From Elusimicrobiota bacterium (GTDB taxonomy: Bacteria; Elusimicrobiota; Elusimicrobia; FEN-1173), in contig JACQPF010000375.1 in NCBI GenBank assembly GCA_016207625.1, forward strand, positions 1 to 16,538: DNA of 16,538 nucleotides. Reading direction: 5' to 3'. The position numbers and the translations under genes are program-made. Under the pieces are notes generated by a model. The model saw only the letters and a list, made by a program, of their open reading frames with translations, was not told the DNA's origin and did not search any database. The stretch's first letter is position 1; each line of letters starts with the position of its first letter. This document shows, piece after piece, positions 13,978 to 16,538 of this stretch.

Positions 13978-14456
13978 GAGCATTGCTCCTCCGTGTTCAC
14001 GCGCGTGTAAACGGCCACACGCGGTTTCTTTTTGAAGTAGCGGTCAAAAAATTTCTTTACGTCGGTGAGCGGAACCTCCACGCCCGAATCCTCTTCGATG
14101 GCGGCCTTGAGCCGTTCGATGGTCAGGGGTTTCCCTTGGCTTTCCGCCACTTGCTCCGCCAAATCCAGCACGTAGTAAGCGGGGTCCGTCGATATTTTCG
14201 TCCAGGCCAACTCCAACCCTTTAAGCTCTACGCGGACCGGCATTCCCCGCCCGTCCCGCTTGACCGGCCCTTTGCGATTTCCCGCATGGTCCACCACCGC
14301 CAGATAGGCTTTCGCCCTGCTCACGATGTAACCCCACCGATCCATTCCATCCTGCTCCTGGGCCAAGATGGACTCGGCCAGTTCCCGTCCGACCGCCAGG
14401 GCCGCCCGCTGGATAAATGCCGGCGTCAGGTCCGCTTTTTTGTCTCCCTTGCTCAT
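13974..14456 (-). CDS. Hypothetical protein with recombinase-like C-terminal tail
   Basis: This encodes 160 aa. Residues 8-55 are helical (FIQRAALAVGRELAESILAQ), followed by a basic linker, then a helical C-terminal domain (PLTIERLKAAIEEDSG). The last residues, RVAVYTRVNTEEQ, closely match the first strand and active-site loop of serine recombinases (usually RVAVYTRVSTEEQ), but with Asn in place of the catalytic Ser and a stop two codons later. The segment also encodes the ribosome site of the next gene. The ATG at 14456 overlaps the preceding stop as ATGA, with AAGGAGG eight bases upstream. No other domain is recognised. Confidence 0.78.
   Translation of the reverse strand: MSKGDKKADLTPAFIQRAALAVGRELAESILAQEQDGMDRWGYIVSRAKAYLAVVDHAGNRKGPVKRDGRGMPVRVELKGLELAWTKISTDPAYYVLDLAEQVAESQGKPLTIERLKAAIEEDSGVEVPLTDVKKFFDRYFKKKPRVAVYTRVNTEEQCS
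14002..14023. repeat. Inverted repeat CGCGTGT / ACACGCG before a start codon
   Basis: Perfect 7-bp arms at 14002-14008 and 14017-14023 with an 8-base loop. On the minus-strand message the hairpin lies just before the GGAGGAG ribosome site of the gene at 13747-13977. It could modulate translation of that gene, but it also encodes part of the recombinase-like tail. Confidence 0.4.
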
Positions 14457-14644
14457 TGGTCTGCCTCCTTCACCATCATTTCATCCAAACGTTTGAGCGC
14501 CTTTTTGGTCATGGCAGCGGTCAGCCGGTGGTAGTTGTTGGAGAGGAACTGGATTTCCGACAATTGGCCTTCCGTCAGATCGTTGCCGTCGTTTGTGGTC
14601 TTCAAAACTTCTATGTACTTTTCAATGACGCGCTGGTCAGGCAT
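14453..14644 (-). CDS. Hypothetical 63-aa helical protein
   Basis: This encodes 63 aa, wholly helical by eye (VIEKYIEVLKTTND, LTEGQLSEIQFLSNN, AAMTKKALKRLDEMM). AAAGGGGG lies nine bases before the ATG at 14644, which sits inside the end of the preceding gene (8-base overlap). Its stop overlaps the next start as ATGA. The double overlap strongly supports a real gene despite its size. Function is unknown. Confidence 0.72.
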   Translation of the reverse strand: MPDQRVIEKYIEVLKTTNDGNDLTEGQLSEIQFLSNNYHRLTAAMTKKALKRLDEMMVKEADQ

Positions 14645-14918
14645 GGTTCGGTCCCCCTTTCAACTGTTCCGTTTTACCCGCATACTGGCTCATGCACTCC
14701 TCGCAAAATTCCGGGATCTTCAGAAACGGCCTGGCCTTCGGGAGGCTTGCGGTGTTGCAGACGGTCTTGTGCGTCTCACAGACGGCGACCCAAGGACCGC
14801 CGGCCGGGTCCAGCCCGGCCTCCTCCGCCTTGTAGATGACCACCCATCCCCCGTTGATCTGGTTCCGCCGGGAGCAGACGTAACCGGCGTATTCGTTGTA
14901 GGGCTTGCGCCGGCTCAT
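14637..14918 (-). CDS. Hypothetical zinc-binding-type protein
   Basis: This encodes 93 aa with a regular set of possible zinc ligands: Cys15, Cys47, His50, Cys54, Cys72 and Cys75. The segment VAVCETHKTVCNTASLP then ARPFLKIPEFCEEC looks like a treble-clef or ribbon domain and resembles small proteins I associate with phages. GGGAGG lies about nine bases before the ATG at 14918. It overlaps the next gene by 8 bases and follows the previous one by 3 bases. No catalytic site is seen. Confidence 0.77.
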   Translation of the reverse strand: MSRRKPYNEYAGYVCSRRNQINGGWVVIYKAEEAGLDPAGGPWVAVCETHKTVCNTASLPKARPFLKIPEFCEECMSQYAGKTEQLKGGPNHA

Positions 14919-14921
14919 GGG

Positions 14922-15188
14922 CTAGGGCCTCCCTTCGGCGCGGGCAATCAAGGCGGCATCCAGGCAATGTTTCGGCAGGCAATTCTCTCCGTGCGCTTCG
15001 GCGTGGTAACGCTTGAGAACCGCCAGCAGTTCCGGCGCGGCCCTTTCCGCATCGGACAAAATAGGATGGCCGCATGTCCTACAGAACAGAACGCCGCCGT
15101 CCAAGTCCACTGTCACGTCATGCCCCGCCCGCTCGTGCTTGGAGGTGGGCTTTCCCGGTGTATGTGGCTCTTTCCCGATCTTGGTCAT
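14922..15188 (-). CDS. Hypothetical small zinc-ribbon protein
   Basis: This encodes 88 aa from the ATG at 15188, with GAGGAGA about ten bases upstream. An ATG at 15206 has no usable ribosome site. It contains LFCRTCGH (Cys36, Cys39), a zinc-ribbon half, then AAPELLAVLKRYHAEAH, a helix typical of small phage accessory proteins, and a second Cys pair (Cys70, Cys75). The 49-base gap upstream is the second longest within the run and is AT-rich, with TTTATATAGG on the minus strand, so an internal promoter is possible. Confidence 0.75.
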   Translation of the reverse strand: MTKIGKEPHTPGKPTSKHERAGHDVTVDLDGGVLFCRTCGHPILSDAERAAPELLAVLKRYHAEAHGENCLPKHCLDAALIARAEGRP

Positions 15189-15237
15189 TGGTTTTTCTCT
15201 CCTCATTCCTATATAAACGACCCCATGGCAGGATTTT

Positions 15238-15786
15238 TTAAGCCGCCTCCAGGACCGGAGTTCCGTGGATCTGCCGGGGCGTGAACCCGTAGGCCGCCAG
15301 GATCCGATGCAGGTTCTCTAGCTCCCCTTTTCCCACACTTTGGAAATAATCCTCGCCGCCATCGGACTCGATCCCCCACAGGCCGCCGGAGGTGAGGCGG
15401 TCGAGCTTCCAGGTCTTCCCCCCGTCAAAGGACACCGCCACCTCGGCCACGGCAAGGATGCCGACCATGTGCCAGTCGCCCCGGTCGTAGTCCAGCATCC
15501 TTTCATAGTCCTGCCGGGCGTAGGCCTTCTCCGCCGCCTCCAGGCTTCCGTATTGCCGGATCACCCCCTGCTTGTCGGCCTCCGGCACATGGGCCCAGTT
15601 TTCGAGCTTGTAGACCGCGTGGTTACCGGACACGAAATATTTGTAGTCCCGCGGGCCGCCGTCATGCTCAATGGCGCCCTCCTGCCACTGGTCCGTGAAC
15701 TCCCCCAGAAAACTGAGGTCAGGGCACTCGTCCAGCTCCCGCTTGACCTCGATTTTGAGAATCCGTTTCAGGGCCTTGGTTTTCAT
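15238..15786 (-). CDS. Phage-type protein with LTSGGLWGIESD motif
   Basis: This encodes 182 aa. The sequence YKYFVSGNH...NWAHVPEADK then YARQDYERM and GDWHMVGILAVAEV, ending in LTSGGLWGIESD (residues 131-142), matches a family of uncharacterised proteins common in phages and integrative elements. SFDGGKTW (119-126) fits the Asp-box pattern SxDxGxTW, but a single copy is not evidence for a sialidase-like fold. The ATG at 15786 overlaps the previous stop as ATGA and has GGAGGAGG eight bases upstream. Function is unknown. Confidence 0.83.
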   Translation of the reverse strand: MKTKALKRILKIEVKRELDECPDLSFLGEFTDQWQEGAIEHDGGPRDYKYFVSGNHAVYKLENWAHVPEADKQGVIRQYGSLEAAEKAYARQDYERMLDYDRGDWHMVGILAVAEVAVSFDGGKTWKLDRLTSGGLWGIESDGGEDYFQSVGKGELENLHRILAAYGFTPRQIHGTPVLEAA

Positions 15787-16052
15787 GGGCGGGCCTCCTC
15801 CGTGTTCTCCCCATTTTCCAATTCCTCCAGGGTGTCCTCCAACGCGCACATGTCCCGGCCCAGGTATTCATGGTCATGGGTCAGGGCCGTGATGATGTGG
15901 GGAATCCAATAGGCGGAAGCCCGGTTATAGGCGGCGGGAAACGGCCTCAACAAGGCCTTGGCCTCATTCACCCGCTCCAGGATTTCCTGCTGGATTTCCT
16001 GCAAGCGGTCCGCCACTTCCTCCGCGGATTTTCTCGGCGTGTGGGTGCTCAT
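15783..16052 (-). CDS. Hypothetical 89-aa helical protein
   Basis: This encodes 89 aa and is predicted helical. A long amphipathic helix (AEEVADRLQEIQQEILERVNEAKALL) is followed by AYWIPHIITALTHDHEYL and an acidic tail (LEDTLEELENGENTEE). AGGAGGT lies about seven bases before the ATG at 16052, which overlaps the preceding stop as ATGA. Its stop overlaps the next gene in the same way. A helical-bundle or coiled-coil partner protein is plausible, but the family is not recognised. Confidence 0.76.
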   Translation of the reverse strand: MSTHTPRKSAEEVADRLQEIQQEILERVNEAKALLRPFPAAYNRASAYWIPHIITALTHDHEYLGRDMCALEDTLEELENGENTEEARP

Positions 16053-16522
16053 TTTTTGACCTCCTGGACTTGGGTTTCGCTGATAGGGTAGGTGGCGATC
16101 AGCTTCCAGCCGCCGGGCAGGCCCGGCTGGCGGCGGACGTTGTCTTCACACATGGCGTCATACACTTTCACCTCTTTGGGGGAGATGTGGTAAAAGTAGC
16201 GGATGTCATCGCAAAGGAAAGTGTTCACGCCCACGCCCAGGGCGTCCTTGCATCCGATCTGCGGACCCCAACCCTTGCCCGGTTTCGGCTCCTTACCCCG
16301 GTCGCTCCGGTTCGCCAAGTGCTGGATCAGGCGGGCCGTGGCGTAGGCCACGTCCTTGAGGCCGCGCTCCTTTTGGAACCACCGCAAAAACGGCAGGACA
16401 TGACCCAGCATCCCGCCCTCCCCCTCCGGGAATCCGTCAAAGTGCTTGTAAACGAACAACGCCGCTGACTGCACCGGCTTGTCCGGGGTTGCATAAACCG
16501 CCAACTGGCAACGTGTGCTCAT
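16049..16522 (-). CDS. MSTRCQ-type phage-associated protein
   Basis: This encodes 157 aa. The N-terminus MSTRCQLAVY, followed by FVYKHFDGFPEGEGG (residues 23-37) and MLGHVLPFLRWF, is the hallmark of a family of uncharacterised proteins frequent in phages and mobile elements. The C-terminal part has CDDIRYFYHISPKEVKVYDA, a strand-rich segment seen in the same family. AAGGAGGG lies about seven bases before the ATG at 16522. It is the first gene of the run visible here, and the operon probably continues past the right edge. Confidence 0.85.
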   Translation of the reverse strand: MSTRCQLAVYATPDKPVQSAALFVYKHFDGFPEGEGGMLGHVLPFLRWFQKERGLKDVAYATARLIQHLANRSDRGKEPKPGKGWGPQIGCKDALGVGVNTFLCDDIRYFYHISPKEVKVYDAMCEDNVRRQPGLPGGWKLIATYPISETQVQEVKK

Positions 16523-16538
16523 GGTTTTTCCCTCCTTG

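Noticed and set aside
11950..15284. Plus-strand ORFs of 237-252 aa opposite the small-gene operon
   Set aside because: GC-rich antisense frames. The minus-strand genes have consistent ribosome sites and ATGA overlaps, while these have none and resemble no family.
15594..15686. Sialidase-like Asp-box protein
   Set aside because: Only one SxDxGxTW match occurs, in a protein that better fits a phage-associated family of unknown function.

Overview
The window looks like accessory DNA from an uncultured or little-studied Gram-negative-type bacterium. GC is fairly high on both flanks and visibly lower across the recombinase block at about 7.2-9.9 kb. Shine-Dalgarno sites are strong (AAGGAGG/GGAGG), the genetic code is standard, and a REP-like ATTCC...GGAAT element sits in one leader. 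Nothing here fixes the phylum. No rRNA, complete tRNA or core housekeeping gene is present.

Left block (1-7144, all minus strand): six tightly packed genes read leftward. In transcription order they are a TOTE-type primase-helicase, a small SWIM zinc-finger protein, an AlbA_2/GHKL (COG2865, Schlafen-like) protein, and the type I Wadjet genes jetA (DUF3375, kleisin-like), jetB (DUF4194, KITE-like) and jetC (SMC/MukB-like ATPase, cut by the window edge). jetD would lie beyond position 1. Wadjet complexes are known to restrict plasmids, so this reads as a compound defence operon.

Middle (7145-9967): a divergent intergenic region holds a REP-like repeat and a short palindrome. It is followed by a large serine recombinase on the plus strand, a strong bidirectional terminator, and a 176-aa ORF with no ATG start that looks like a recombinase-associated or recombinase-C-terminal HTH piece. 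Next comes a short sequence resembling the 3' end of a tRNA (T-loop plus acceptor strand). This block is probably the integration module, and the sequence around 9.2-9.97 kb is the best place to look for an attachment site.

Right block (9968-16522, all minus strand): a small HTH protein, then an unbroken run of sixteen small genes (63-193 aa). They overlap or nearly touch, and each has a good ribosome binding site. Several resemble families seen in phages and integrative elements (MSTRCQ-type, MSHF.../WDYW.VGGRW-type, TPTPW-type, and one with a LTSGGLWGIESD motif), and many are rich in possible zinc-binding cysteines. No capsid, portal, terminase, tail, conjugation or replication gene is seen. 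I read the block as the early/accessory operon of a phage-like or integrative element that continues past the right edge. Functions of nearly all of these genes are unknown.
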